Shown: positions 8,461 to 17,396 of the stretch, one piece after another | Numbering within the stretch: position 1 is the first letter of the stretch | Layout: the number at the start of each line of letters is the position of its first letter | Assembly: GCA_038210445.1 (NCBI GenBank) | Contig: JBBQWQ010000039.1 | Location: 9,036-73,035 of the forward strand | DNA length: 64,000 nucleotides | Direction of reading: 5' to 3' | From: JABFRG01 sp038210445 | GTDB taxonomy: Bacteria; Myxococcota_A; Polyangia; Polyangiales; Polyangiaceae | Program-made: the position numbers and the translations under genes | The notes under the pieces: model-generated | What the model saw: only the letters and a program-made list of their open reading frames with translations | What the model was told of the DNA's origin: nothing | Database searches by the model: none

Positions 8461-9555
8461 TCAGGGCTTTCCGGCGTCGACCGTAGTGGCGGTGGTGGCG
8501 GAGTCGACAGATCGCCCGGCATCGAGCGGCGGAAGCGCGCCACCGTCGGGTGCCCAGTCGACGCGCACGCCGGCGAGAGCGCTATCGTCTACCTGCACCG
8601 GGAACTCTTTCCGCAGATCGCCCAGCAGCGCCTTCTCGCGGTCGCGAATCTTGTCTTGCGCGAGCTTTACCCGGATGACGCGCTCGGCTTCTTCGAAGGC
8701 GCGCTCGCGAGCCTCGGTGATGCCCGAGAGGCGCAGCACGAAGTAGCGCTCGCCCACCTTTACCGGCTTGTCGTAGACGTCGCCCACCGCCTTGAGCTCG
8801 AACAGCGCCACCCGCACTGGCTCCGGCACCCGGGTATTCTCGCCGCGCGCGTCGCCGGGCGGGCTCACGATGCCCACGTCGCCCAGCAGATCGACCGGTA
8901 CGTTGGCCTTGGCCTGTGGATCGACCGACTTTTGCTTCACCAGCTCACCAAAAGCCGCCGCCGTCTGCGCGGTCTTGGCGGTCTTCAGCACCGCGAGCGC
9001 GCTCGGCTCGTCGCGTACGACGATGACCGACACCCGGCGGCGCTCGGGATCCTTGTAGTCTGCACGATGTGCATCGAATTACGCGCGCACCTCGGCCAGC
9101 GGAATGTCGGCCGGCTTGGGCGCGTCTTTGCGCGTGTCGGCCAGCATCGCGTCGCGCAGAATCTGCCGCAGCTCTTCTTGCGCCACTGGGTCCTTGTCGT
9201 ACCCCTTGGCGGTGGCCTCTTGCGCCAAGAGCTCCACGTTGATGATCTCGTCGAGCAGCTCTTTTCGCCGCTCCGGCGACTGGTACCGCAGGCGATCGAA
9301 CTGGTCCATGCGGTCGAGCACCGCCACGTAGTCGCCCAAGGTAATGTTCTTGTCGCCCACCTTGGCCAGCACCTTGGCGGCCAGCTCCGGGGTGAGCGAA
9401 TGGACCCCGCGCGAGGTGTTGCCAGCGTCGACTGCCGGCGTCGTGCCGCTCTTGCACGAATCGCAGCCGCCCACGCTCACGCCGAGAGCGGCGAAGGCGG
9501 CGCCCAGGAGCAGCGCGCGCGCGGAACGCGAAATCATGCGGATCGAAGCGCCCAT
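8461..9555 (-). pseudogene. Parvulin-type peptidyl-prolyl isomerase lipoprotein interrupted by one in-frame TAA
   Basis: The gene reads as one continuous frame of 365 codons except for a TAA at 9079-9081. The N-terminal part (158 codons) has a signal peptide and lipobox (VSVGGCDSC) and a SurA-like helical segment (DEIINVELLAQEATAKGYDK). Just after the stop the same frame continues FDAHRADYKDPERRRVSVIV, the usual junction into a PpiC rotamase domain, which then runs intact for about 200 codons. Family members normally have Tyr at the stop position, so a single TAC-to-TAA change explains it. The second half could start at the GTG at 9033. No frameshift is involved. Sequencing error, a recent nonsense mutation or read-through are all possible. 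Downstream kamA follows by 2 nt. Confidence 0.85.
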
Positions 9556-9659
9556 AGCCCTGTGGAACTACTACGACGACGCGCCTTTTGCCAGCGCGTG
9601 AGGCGCCGAGCGCCTTCCTGAACCTTGTGATCCCCGGCCGATGCGACTACTCCACGGGC

Positions 9660-10409
9660 ATGCGCTCCGTCCCGAGCATCGCTCCCCCGCTCCACCCGGA
9701 CCTCAAGTACAAGAAGATCCTGCTCAAACTGAGCGGCGAGGCTCTGTGCGGGTCCACCGGTTACGGCATCCAGCCCGAGGTGCTCAAAGACACCGCCACC
9801 GAGCTGGCCGAGGTCCACGCCCTGGGCGTGCAGATTGGCATCGTGGTGGGCGGCGGCAACATCTTCCGCGGCCTCAAGGGCGCCAGCGCCGGCATGGACC
9901 GCGCGCAGAGCGACTACATGGGCATGCTCGCCACAGTGATGAACGCCCTGGCGCTGCAAGACGCGCTCGAGAAGGCCGGCGTTCCCACCCGCGTGCAGAC
10001 CGCCATCGAGATTCGCCAGGTGGCCGAGCCGTACATCCGCCGCAAGGCCATGCGGCACCTGGAAAAAGGGCGTTTCGTCATCTTCGCGGCGGGTACTGGC
10101 AACCCGTACTTTTCCACCGACACCGCGGCCGCCCTGCGCGCCATGGAGATTCACGCCGACGCGCTGTTCAAGGCCACCAAGGTCGACGGCGTGTACGACA
10201 AGGACCCGGTTCGCTTTGCCGACGCCGAGATGTACCGCGAGATGACCTTCGACAAGTTCATCTCCGAGCGCATCGCGGTCATGGACTCCACCGCCGCCAC
10301 GCTCTGCCGCGACAACAACATGCAAATTCGCGTGTTCAAGCTCACCACCCGCAACAACATCAAGCGCGCGGTGTTCGGCGAGCCCATCGGCACCACCGTT
10401 CAAAGGTAG
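9660..10409 (+). CDS. pyrH: UMP kinase (uridylate kinase)
   Basis: Phosphorylates UMP to UDP with ATP in pyrimidine nucleotide synthesis; a cytoplasmic hexamer of the amino-acid kinase fold. Visible motifs are the N-terminal KKILLKLSGEAL, the Gly-rich IGIVVGGGNIFRG, the UMP-binding DYMGMLATVMNALALQDAL, FAAGTGNPYFSTDTAAALRA, and TKVDGVYDKDP. The ATG at 9660 is chosen; the frame extends upstream to 9588 but those residues do not resemble the family. About 249 residues, slightly longer than the usual 240. It is not flanked by rpsB, tsf or frr as in many bacteria. It converges with the next gene at a 3-nt gap and is divergent from the PPIase gene. Confidence 0.97.
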   Translation: MRSVPSIAPPLHPDLKYKKILLKLSGEALCGSTGYGIQPEVLKDTATELAEVHALGVQIGIVVGGGNIFRGLKGASAGMDRAQSDYMGMLATVMNALALQDALEKAGVPTRVQTAIEIRQVAEPYIRRKAMRHLEKGRFVIFAAGTGNPYFSTDTAAALRAMEIHADALFKATKVDGVYDKDPVRFADAEMYREMTFDKFISERIAVMDSTAATLCRDNNMQIRVFKLTTRNNIKRAVFGEPIGTTVQR

Positions 10410-10412
10410 CCC

Positions 10413-10727
10413 TCAGTCGCCCAGCGCGACGAGGCGGCCGAAGATCGCGTTGGGGCCGACCCAGCCGTTGATGTTTCCCCGGTTGTTTCCGATCTGAAAC
10501 CGCCCGGGCTGCCGCGCCACCACCAGGTGCAGGTATTCACTTCCGTGCACCTTGCACAGAACGATCTGCCCCACTTCCAGCGCCTCGAGCTCGGCCTCGC
10601 TGGCGAAAGGCGCCACCGTGCACAGCTGGCCCGAGGCGACTTTCCCCTTCATGGAGTGCCCGCGCGGACGAAACGACACCGTCTCGCCCTTGCGCAGTCG
10701 CTCGATATGCCCGCTGGCCCAGCCCAT
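10413..10727 (-). CDS. S24/S26-like domain protein, probably non-catalytic
   Basis: A 104-residue protein consisting of one beta-rich domain that resembles the LexA/signal-peptidase (S24/S26) fold. RPRGHSMKGKVASGQLCTVA matches the region around the catalytic Ser-Met, and QIVLCKVHGSEYLHLVVAR the following strands. The catalytic Lys expected about 35-40 residues later is not evident; the segment reads FQIGNNRGNINGWVG instead. It may therefore be a binding domain rather than a protease. It starts 4 nt after the dapF stop and is surely co-transcribed with dapF. The family assignment rests on motif resemblance only. Confidence 0.75.
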   Translation of the reverse strand: MGWASGHIERLRKGETVSFRPRGHSMKGKVASGQLCTVAPFASEAELEALEVGQIVLCKVHGSEYLHLVVARQPGRFQIGNNRGNINGWVGPNAIFGRLVALGD

Positions 10728-10731
10728 TTCG

Positions 10732-11517
<786 letters not shown>

Positions 11518-11644
11518 CGAGGGGAAACGGTAGTCGCCGACCGCGCCGAACTCAAGGCGCGGCTAGCGCACCGAACAGGTTGAAGACCGAGGATTTTCGG
11601 ACAATTGCGGGCATCGCAAGGCGCAACGACGCGACTGGCTGGTG

Positions 11645-11841
11645 TTTTTCGTAAGCTGCCTGGCTCTTCCGGTCCGGACGACTGCGCGACGGCGGAGAGC
11701 GCCAAGCAGGAACTGAGGGTTTTTGGCCGAGACCGAGGGGGGCGCGTTCGCTGGGAGGAGCGCCGGTCGCTCACTCTCTCTTCTCGTGAGGACGGGAGGC
11801 GCCGGCCCCCCGAAGGTATCGACCAAAAACCCCAGTCTCCT
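11645..11841 (+). repeat. Structured repeat copy A: long imperfect hairpin with conserved 5' flank
   Basis: This stretch is similar to 22335-22490 over its length. The shared 5' flank includes GCGCCAAGCAGGA (11699-11711). The core is two 27-nt arms, 11708-11734 and 11815-11841, which are reverse complements over most of their length. The best-paired block is GGGTTTTTGG against CCAAAAACCC. About 80 nt lie between the arms. Relative to copy B, two adjacent pairs change on both arms together (TT/AA here, CC/GG there), so pairing is preserved. It lies between the dapF start and a gene remnant whose stop codon overlaps the end of the 3' arm. It could be a non-coding RNA or a mobile repeat. The strand given is arbitrary. 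Confidence 0.7.
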
Positions 11842-12088
11842 AGCGCAGCTTCTTGCCGGTCTGCGGTTCCACGCGGCGAACCAGGCTGCAGAGTGAATCG
11901 CCGAGGGTGCCCACGGCCGCTGGCATCAGCTCGCCAGGTTGGTGCGGGCGTACCAAGCGCGGCTGCCGGAAGAGGAGCAGGTTGCCCTGTAGATCGAAGC
12001 CGAGCAGCTGGAGCTTGGACGCCGGCAGATCGTAAGCGCCGTCGGGGCCATCGACGCGGATGCCGCCACCCGACCGAACCCAGGCCAC
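11840..12088 (-). pseudogene. Probable 3' remnant of a hypothetical gene
   Basis: An 82-codon frame from a GTG, reading GGGIRVDGPDGAYDLPASKL then QLLGFDLQGNLLLFRQPRLV, which has convincing codon use and looks like real beta-rich protein. The same coding-like frame extends upstream of the GTG (GGFDLHNEQAGPDDRG) to a TGA just after the P450 stop, without a good start codon. It therefore looks like the C-terminal part of a longer gene. Its TAG stop coincides with the outer end of structured repeat copy A, suggesting that repeat insertion or recombination set its boundary. No domain recognised. A short real gene starting at the GTG cannot be excluded. Confidence 0.45.
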
Positions 12089-12177
12089 CTGCCCGCGATC
12101 GTCGGGCCCCGCCTGCTCATTGTGAAGGTCGAACCCGCCGGCCAGGCGAGCATGCCATCACCCCCTCCGGCGCAGCA

Positions 12178-13542
12178 TCAGGGCCAGCGGCGCGCTTCGA
12201 GCACCATCGGCAGCCCGCCTTTGGGTCGTACCGTAAAGAGCGACTCTGCCTCCACCTGGTGATCCGGCACGCCGCGGGCACGAAACCGCGATACCAAGGT
12301 GGCGAGCACCAAGGCGCCCTCCATCCAGGCGAAGGCCTCGCCGATGCAGACGCGCGCGCCGCCGCCGAAGGGAAAGTACGACATCTTCGGGCGGTCCTTG
12401 CGGGGCACTTCTTGCCAGCGCTCGGGGCGGAACGCGAGCGGCTCCGGGAAGAAGCGCGCATCGCGATGCGTGCAGTATGCAGCGGCCAGCACGATGGACC
12501 CTTTGGGCACCGCGTACCCGCCCAGCTGCACGTCCTTCTTCGCCTGGCGCGGCAACGTCAAGGCCGGGGGATAAAAGCGCAGCGCCTCGGCAAACACGCC
12601 CTCGGCGTACCCGAGCTTCGGCAAGTCGGCCACCGTGGGCAGGCGATCGCCTACGGCTTCGTGCACCTCGCGCGCCAGGCGGTCCGCCGCTTCCGGATGC
12701 TGCGAAAGCAGGTGAAAGGCCCACGCCAGCGCCGCGCCGGTGGTCTCGTGACCGGCCACCAACAGCGTGATGGCTTCGTCGTGCACCTCGGCGTCGGTGA
12801 AGGCCGCGCCATCGCCCTCGGCGTCCTTGGCGAACACCAGCATCGAGAGAATGTCGCCCGCGTCACCCCCCTTTCGGCGCGCGCGGATCATGCGGTGGAC
12901 CACGGTGGAGAGATCGCGCTTGCCCTGTCGGAACGCCACCGTGGCCTCGGTGGGAAAGAGCTGCAAGAGGCGCCCCAGCGGGTGCGTGCTCTGGTGGTAC
13001 CAGCGCGCGAAGGTCTTGATTGCGGCTCCCACCGCCGCCGATTCGCGCGCGCTCACGTCGGTTCCGAAGAGCGTGCGCGCCGCGATGGCCAGCGTGAGGC
13101 GGTTCAGCTCCTCCGCCATGTCGACGGTCTCGCCGTCGTGCCAGGCGCCCGCCACGCGCGCCGCTTCCTCGACCATGGCAGCGCCGTAGGCTTGGATGCG
13201 CCCGTGATGAAACGCCGGCGCCATCATGCGCCGCTTCTTCTTGTGGGCGGCGCCCTCGGAGAGGAGGATTCCGGTGCCCACCAGCGGACGGAAGCCCTCC
13301 AGGATGTCGCCCTTGGTGAAGGCGTCGTCGGGGTCGACCAGCACCTTGCGCACGTCTTCCGGGTTGTTCACCTGGTACACCGGCAGCCCCATGAAGCGAA
13401 AGAAGCAGATGTCGCCGTAGGCTTTCGCGTTGTTCTCGAGGAACGCCATGGGGGCTTCGCGATACGCGCCCAGCGACCCCACCAGGAAGGCGCCGTGGGG
13501 GCCAGGGGGTCGCGCTGTCCGCACGGTGGCTTCTTCGGTCAT
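12178..13542 (-). CDS. Cytochrome P450 monooxygenase
   Basis: A soluble bacterial heme-thiolate monooxygenase of 454 residues. The heme ligand lies in FPFGGGARVCIGEAFAWMEG (Cys about 399). The I-helix oxygen-binding motif is AGHETTG, the ExxR motif is in EALRFYPP, and FRPERW precedes the heme loop. The ATG at 13542 has GGAG 7 nt upstream and is preferred to a TTG at 13557. The closest broad type is the CYP102/CYP110-like group of bacterial P450s; the substrate is unknown, and no ferredoxin or reductase gene is adjacent. It is divergent from a TetR gene. The 78-bp gap carries two similar palindromes, so it is probably repressed by that TetR. Confidence 0.94.
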   Translation of the reverse strand: MTEEATVRTARPPGPHGAFLVGSLGAYREAPMAFLENNAKAYGDICFFRFMGLPVYQVNNPEDVRKVLVDPDDAFTKGDILEGFRPLVGTGILLSEGAAHKKKRRMMAPAFHHGRIQAYGAAMVEEAARVAGAWHDGETVDMAEELNRLTLAIAARTLFGTDVSARESAAVGAAIKTFARWYHQSTHPLGRLLQLFPTEATVAFRQGKRDLSTVVHRMIRARRKGGDAGDILSMLVFAKDAEGDGAAFTDAEVHDEAITLLVAGHETTGAALAWAFHLLSQHPEAADRLAREVHEAVGDRLPTVADLPKLGYAEGVFAEALRFYPPALTLPRQAKKDVQLGGYAVPKGSIVLAAAYCTHRDARFFPEPLAFRPERWQEVPRKDRPKMSYFPFGGGARVCIGEAFAWMEGALVLATLVSRFRARGVPDHQVEAESLFTVRPKGGLPMVLEARRWP

Positions 13543-13557
13543 CGGATGCTCCTTCAA

Positions 13558-13579
13558 AACGAGAGTAATTGCTCGCGTT
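13558..13579. promoter_or_regulatory. Putative TetR operator 1 (P450 side)
   Basis: An imperfect palindrome, AACGAGAGTAATTGCTCGCG followed by TT. It shares the 12-mer GAGTAATTGCTC (13563-13574) with a second site 35 bp away. It lies 15 bp upstream of the P450 start, overlapping the likely transcription start region. Confidence 0.65.
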
Positions 13580-13593
13580 CAGGAATGCCACGA

Positions 13594-13613
13594 ACACGAG
13601 TAATTGCTCGTGT
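13594..13613. promoter_or_regulatory. Putative TetR operator 2 (tetR side)
   Basis: The 20-bp near-perfect palindrome ACACGAGTAATTGCTCGTGT ends 7 bp before the tetR ATG, so binding there would block the tetR leader and ribosome site (autorepression). It shares the core GAGTAATTGCTC (13598-13609) with operator 1. Confidence 0.7.
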
Positions 13614-13620
13614 AAAGTCG

Positions 13621-14313
13621 ATGATCGTGGAGACCCCCAAGGCGCGGCGCACGCCGCTTCAAGAGCGCAGCCGCGCGCGCGTCGACGCCATTCTCGACGC
13701 GGCCGATGCGGTGTTCCTGGAGATGAGCTACGCCGCGGCAACCACGAACCACGTGGCCGCCCGCGCCGGCACTTCCATTGGCTCGCTGTATCGCTTCTTC
13801 CCAGACAAGGAAGCGCTGCTGGTGGCGCTGGCAGATCGCTACCGCGCGCGCCTCATGGAGACCCTCGAGCGCGTGCGTCCGCCGGACCCGCGTGGCCTCA
13901 CGGTGGCCGCGCTGGTGGCGCGCGGCATCGACGGGTTCAATGCATATCTGGGCGCGAACCCCGGGTTTCGCACCCTCATCGAGCAGGCGAACCACCCGGC
14001 TCTGCGCGAAGGCAACCGCGCCCACGACGAGGCCATGGGTGCCGCCATCTACTCCATGCAGGAACGCTTCGCGCCGCTCCCCAGGGGCAAAGGCAAGGCG
14101 GACAAAGCGCGCGCCCAACGCGAGGCGGTGGTGGCAGTGACGGTGGCCACCCTCGGCAACTTGCAGATGCTGTCGTTCTCGCGCGACGACTCCTTTCGCA
14201 AGCGCGTGGTGGCGGAGGCCAAGGTGATGGTGGTGGCCTACCTGGCCACGCGCCTGGGCATCGATCCCCACGCGCCGCTCGACGGAGCGCGTGCAACGGT
14301 TGTGGGCGAGTGA
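13621..14313 (+). CDS. TetR-family transcriptional regulator
   Basis: A 230-residue repressor-type protein. The N-terminal helix-turn-helix reads ILDAADAVFLEMSYAAATTN then HVAARAGTSIGSLYRFFPDK, the standard TetR pattern. The C-terminal ligand domain is variable, as usual for the family. The ATG at 13621 is chosen because it directly follows the operator region and begins the family's typical short N-terminal arm (MIVETPKARRTPLQERSR). It is divergently paired with the P450 gene, and the shared gap carries two copies of the same palindrome. The inferred role is control of the P450 and of itself in response to an unknown ligand, possibly the P450 substrate. Confidence 0.93.
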   Translation: MIVETPKARRTPLQERSRARVDAILDAADAVFLEMSYAAATTNHVAARAGTSIGSLYRFFPDKEALLVALADRYRARLMETLERVRPPDPRGLTVAALVARGIDGFNAYLGANPGFRTLIEQANHPALREGNRAHDEAMGAAIYSMQERFAPLPRGKGKADKARAQREAVVAVTVATLGNLQMLSFSRDDSFRKRVVAEAKVMVVAYLATRLGIDPHAPLDGARATVVGE

Positions 14314-14328
14314 GGCCAATGGTGGGCA

Positions 14329-14676
14329 ATGGCGTCTCGGTTGCCGCCGGCGAAGCTGCTCTGCGCCGTCCTGGCTTCGCTCTCGATGGCGTGCGAATCA
14401 CCGCCGCCGGTGGCCGCTTCGGCGGGGCTCGAGCGTTCGGCCACGCCCGAAGGTGAGTCGGAGAGCGCGCGCCGCGCCGCGGCAGAGGCGACCGCGCGCA
14501 TCGACCTGAGCTGCCCGGAGGTGGTCACGGTGATGGCCTTCGACCGCCGCTACGCCAACGGCAGCACGCTCCGCTACGTCATCGAAGGGTGCGGCACGCG
14601 CGGCACCTACGCCGAGGCGTGCCAATCGTTTCCGCAGTGCAGGTATCTGCTGGTGGCCAAGGTGCCGGCGCCGTAG
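14329..14676 (+). CDS. Small lipoprotein
   Basis: A 115-residue predicted lipoprotein: signal peptide AKLLCAVLASLSMACESP with a lipobox Cys at 22. The mature part carries four further Cys (LSCPEVV, EGCGTRG, EACQSF, QCRYLLV), suggesting two disulfides. No family recognised. It lies 15 bp after tetR on the same strand and converges with the next gene. Confidence 0.7.
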   Translation: MASRLPPAKLLCAVLASLSMACESPPPVAASAGLERSATPEGESESARRAAAEATARIDLSCPEVVTVMAFDRRYANGSTLRYVIEGCGTRGTYAEACQSFPQCRYLLVAKVPAP

Positions 14677-14679
14677 CCC

Positions 14680-16929
14680 TCACTTCGGGCCGCGCTGGGC
14701 GCAGCGGTTGTTGATGCACGAGAGCGAGGTGCCGCAGCAGTCACCGTCGCTGGTGCATTTTTCGAACTCCTGCGCGCAGGTGGGCACGGTGTTGGAGCAC
14801 ACAAGTGCGCCGCCGGTGCCGGGACGGCAGTAGCCGCCGCAGCACTCGTCGCCGGTCTCGCACGAGGTGCCGTCGTTGTGGCAAGGGTCGACCACCCAGA
14901 AGCCGCGCGCGTTGCCGGCGAGGAGCTCCTGCGCGGGAAGGTAGAACGCCGGGTGGCTGGGATCGGTGCCGGGCGCGCCGTTGAGGTCTACCGCGGCGAC
15001 CCACAGCTTCTTGGTGGTGGGCTTGGAGCTGATGTCGGTGAAGCGGGGATCGCTCTGCCACGGGTTGATGGTGGCGATGTTGCCGTAGAGGCGCCGGCTG
15101 GTGAACACCACCCAGGCGTAGCCGCCAGAGGGCACCGGGTTCACCGTGGGCTCGTAGTTGAGCGTGGCGTCGTCGTTGTGAACCATGGGGCCGGTGGGCA
15201 GGTATCCCAGGCCATTGGCCTTATCGAGGCGAGCCCGGGTCTTGGTCTTCACGTCGAGCCACCAGAGCTCGGCGCGGGTGCCGGTGTCGTTGTTGTCGCC
15301 GCAGCCGCCCACCGCTTCGCAGCCGGGGCCGCCACGCGTGCCGCCGAAGTCACGGCCGTTGTAGCGGGTCTCCACCTGATAGACGATGGCGGCATTGTTG
15401 GGCATGAACGAAGGCCAGATGGCGGTGTTGCCCCCGGCCGGCGTGTCGAGCGTGGTGACTGCGCCGAAGGTCAGGCTCGGCTTGTCGAAGGTCATCATGG
15501 CCAGCGTCTTGCGATCGCTGCCGGCGCCGCCGTACAGGTTGAAGGCGAGCGCCTTGCCGTCGGGCGAGAAGGCCGGCGTTTCGGCGCGGAGGTCGACCGG
15601 CAAGCCGGTGACGGTCTTCTGCGTGGGGGTGACGAGACCAGCGCCCGACGGCGTGTCGAACACCTTGCTCGCAGGCGAGCCAGCGCCACTGGAGAAGAAC
15701 ATCGACCCGTCGGGATAGAGCGCGGGCCAGGTGCTCACCACGCCGTTGTCGGTCATGGTGGTCTCGGTCGAGGTCTTGAGCGCGTAGGCGCTGAAGGGCT
15801 GATTGCCGCCGGCGCGCTGGGTGATGAGGGCGGCGCCGTTGGCAGAGACCGAGTGACACACGCGGCAGCCGCTCGCGGTGCTGTCGCCGGCTACCAACGT
15901 GGGGTCGGCAGAGCCGCCACGAATGCCCAGCGTGGCGCCGCCGAAGTTGGTGTCGGGCCCTAGCGCGCCGGTGTAGTTCTTGGCGAGCTTGGTGCCGTAG
16001 GAGTTGTAGTAGACGATGCCCTTGAGGGGCGCGCTCGCCACCTTCCACTTCTCGACGATGGGCCCGTAGGCAACCAAGCCCTTGGCGAAGGTGAGCGACA
16101 CGGTGACGTCTTCGCCCGGCGTGTTCGACTGCGCCAGCGAGCGCCACACGTTCTGCGGGATCGGGTGGTTGACGAAGCGCGCGCCGTTCTTCTTGAAGAA
16201 GCCCTGGTACTCGTAGTTGGCCTCGGTGATCTTGATGAGCACCGCATCGTAGTCGGTCTGCGCTCCCGGCTCCCACTGCAGCTGCGGCGCCAGAAGGCCG
16301 CGCGGCCACACCGTGCCGTTGTAGGGGTAGAGCCACTTGAGCCCAGCGTCGACCACCGAGGGACTGAGGAGGACCGCCTTGGTGGTGGGGTCCACCGCGA
16401 TGCCCATGGGGTCGCCGCCCACGCCGCCGCGACCGCCCGCGCCACCGCCGGAGTCTGCGCCCGCATCGCCGGCTGCCGCAGCGCCGTTCTGGGTCGAGCG
16501 AATGCGAACCGTCACCGAAGTGGAGACGGTCTTGGAGCCCACGCTGGCGAGCACGTTGGCCTGGCCGCCGATGATTCCGCTCGGCGAGAGCAGTCCGCTG
16601 GCGGCCGCCATGGCGCCCACCTCGCCGCGATCGATGGCCCAGGCCACCGACACCGGCTTGCCGTTGACGGTAGCTGTATACTGCAAGGTTGGGAGCGGCT
16701 TGCTGTCGTCGACGTCGATGACCGCGTCCTTGGGGGAAATGACCACCGTGCCCTGCGTGCTCCCGTCGCCGGCGCTGGCGTCGGTCTCGCCGATGGGCGG
16801 CGGGAACCCGGCGTCGGCCCCACCGTCTTCACCACCGCTGAAGGTGGAGAGCTCCTCACCCCCGCAGGCCGCAGCTGCCCCGACACCACCGAGGAGAGCG
16901 AACAGAGCAAAATTTCGGAAGGAGCGCAT
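14680..16929 (-). CDS. Large lipoprotein with Ig-like domain, CxxCH motif and Cys-rich tail
   Basis: A 749-residue predicted lipoprotein (lipobox GAAAACGG, Cys22). After an acidic linker, residues 60-145 look like a bacterial Ig-like domain (QYTATVNGKPVSVAWAIDRG, then SVGSKTVSTSVTVRI). A Gly-rich linker follows, then a long beta-rich region resembling TolB/WD-type propellers (TPAFSPDGKALAFNLYGGAG). A single heme-type motif CRVCH occurs at residues 355-359. The last 65 residues hold about 14 Cys in knottin-like spacing (CETGDECCGGYC, CTSDGDCCGTSLSCINNRC). The CxxCH suggests covalent heme, but one motif in a large protein could be chance. Function unknown; surface location inferred. Confidence 0.85.
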   Translation of the reverse strand: MRSFRNFALFALLGGVGAAAACGGEELSTFSGGEDGGADAGFPPPIGETDASAGDGSTQGTVVISPKDAVIDVDDSKPLPTLQYTATVNGKPVSVAWAIDRGEVGAMAAASGLLSPSGIIGGQANVLASVGSKTVSTSVTVRIRSTQNGAAAAGDAGADSGGGAGGRGGVGGDPMGIAVDPTTKAVLLSPSVVDAGLKWLYPYNGTVWPRGLLAPQLQWEPGAQTDYDAVLIKITEANYEYQGFFKKNGARFVNHPIPQNVWRSLAQSNTPGEDVTVSLTFAKGLVAYGPIVEKWKVASAPLKGIVYYNSYGTKLAKNYTGALGPDTNFGGATLGIRGGSADPTLVAGDSTASGCRVCHSVSANGAALITQRAGGNQPFSAYALKTSTETTMTDNGVVSTWPALYPDGSMFFSSGAGSPASKVFDTPSGAGLVTPTQKTVTGLPVDLRAETPAFSPDGKALAFNLYGGAGSDRKTLAMMTFDKPSLTFGAVTTLDTPAGGNTAIWPSFMPNNAAIVYQVETRYNGRDFGGTRGGPGCEAVGGCGDNNDTGTRAELWWLDVKTKTRARLDKANGLGYLPTGPMVHNDDATLNYEPTVNPVPSGGYAWVVFTSRRLYGNIATINPWQSDPRFTDISSKPTTKKLWVAAVDLNGAPGTDPSHPAFYLPAQELLAGNARGFWVVDPCHNDGTSCETGDECCGGYCRPGTGGALVCSNTVPTCAQEFEKCTSDGDCCGTSLSCINNRCAQRGPK

Positions 16930-17034
16930 TATTCACCAGGGTACCGAGGTCGGGCCCGGCGGCCACCTTTTCAGCGGTACATGGACGCGGTTTTGCGCGA
17001 TGTTCGGCGAGATGTGGGCGCGCGTGCGCGGGCG

Positions 17035-17376
17035 CTATCGCGCGGGCAGATCGAGCCGCGCGCGGAGTTCGGACGCGTCGAGGCCGCGAAGGACGACGAG
17101 CTTGGTGCGGGAGCCCTGCCCGCGCACCAGCTCCACGTCGGCCCTTCGCAGGCCCAAGGCTTTGGCCAGGGTGGCGACGAGCTCGTCGTTGGCGGCTCCT
17201 TCGACCGGCATCGCTGCCAGAGCTACCGCGAGCGCACCTTCTCGCGGGCCCAGGATGGCGCTCTTCTTGGCGCGGGGCTTGGCGTGGACCTCGATGCGAA
17301 CGCCGCCGGGCACCGGGGTGATCCGCAGGTCGCCGTCGCTCTCTGGGGGCGCGCGCGTTGGACCTTCGCGTTTCAC
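17035..17376 (-). CDS. DUF167 (YggU-family) protein
   Basis: A 113-residue cytoplasmic protein of the DUF167/YggU family. The central stretch IEVHAKPRAKKSAILGPREG and AMPVEGAANDELVATLAKAL is diagnostic, followed by GQGSRTKLVVLRGL. The family has a solved alpha/beta fold but no established biochemical role. It is divergent from aroC; the ATGs are only 20 bp apart, so the aroC promoter must lie within or very near this gene's 5' end. Confidence 0.9.
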   Translation of the reverse strand: MKREGPTRAPPESDGDLRITPVPGGVRIEVHAKPRAKKSAILGPREGALAVALAAMPVEGAANDELVATLAKALGLRRADVELVRGQGSRTKLVVLRGLDASELRARLDLPAR

Positions 17377-17396
17377 CCCTGGTACACTACTCCGCT

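Noticed and set aside
9601..9615. AGGCGC-CGA-GCGCCT hairpin 45 bp before pyrH as a regulatory attenuator
   Set aside because: Only 6 bp of stem with a 3-nt loop in GC-rich DNA; no alternative pairing or terminator T-run seen.
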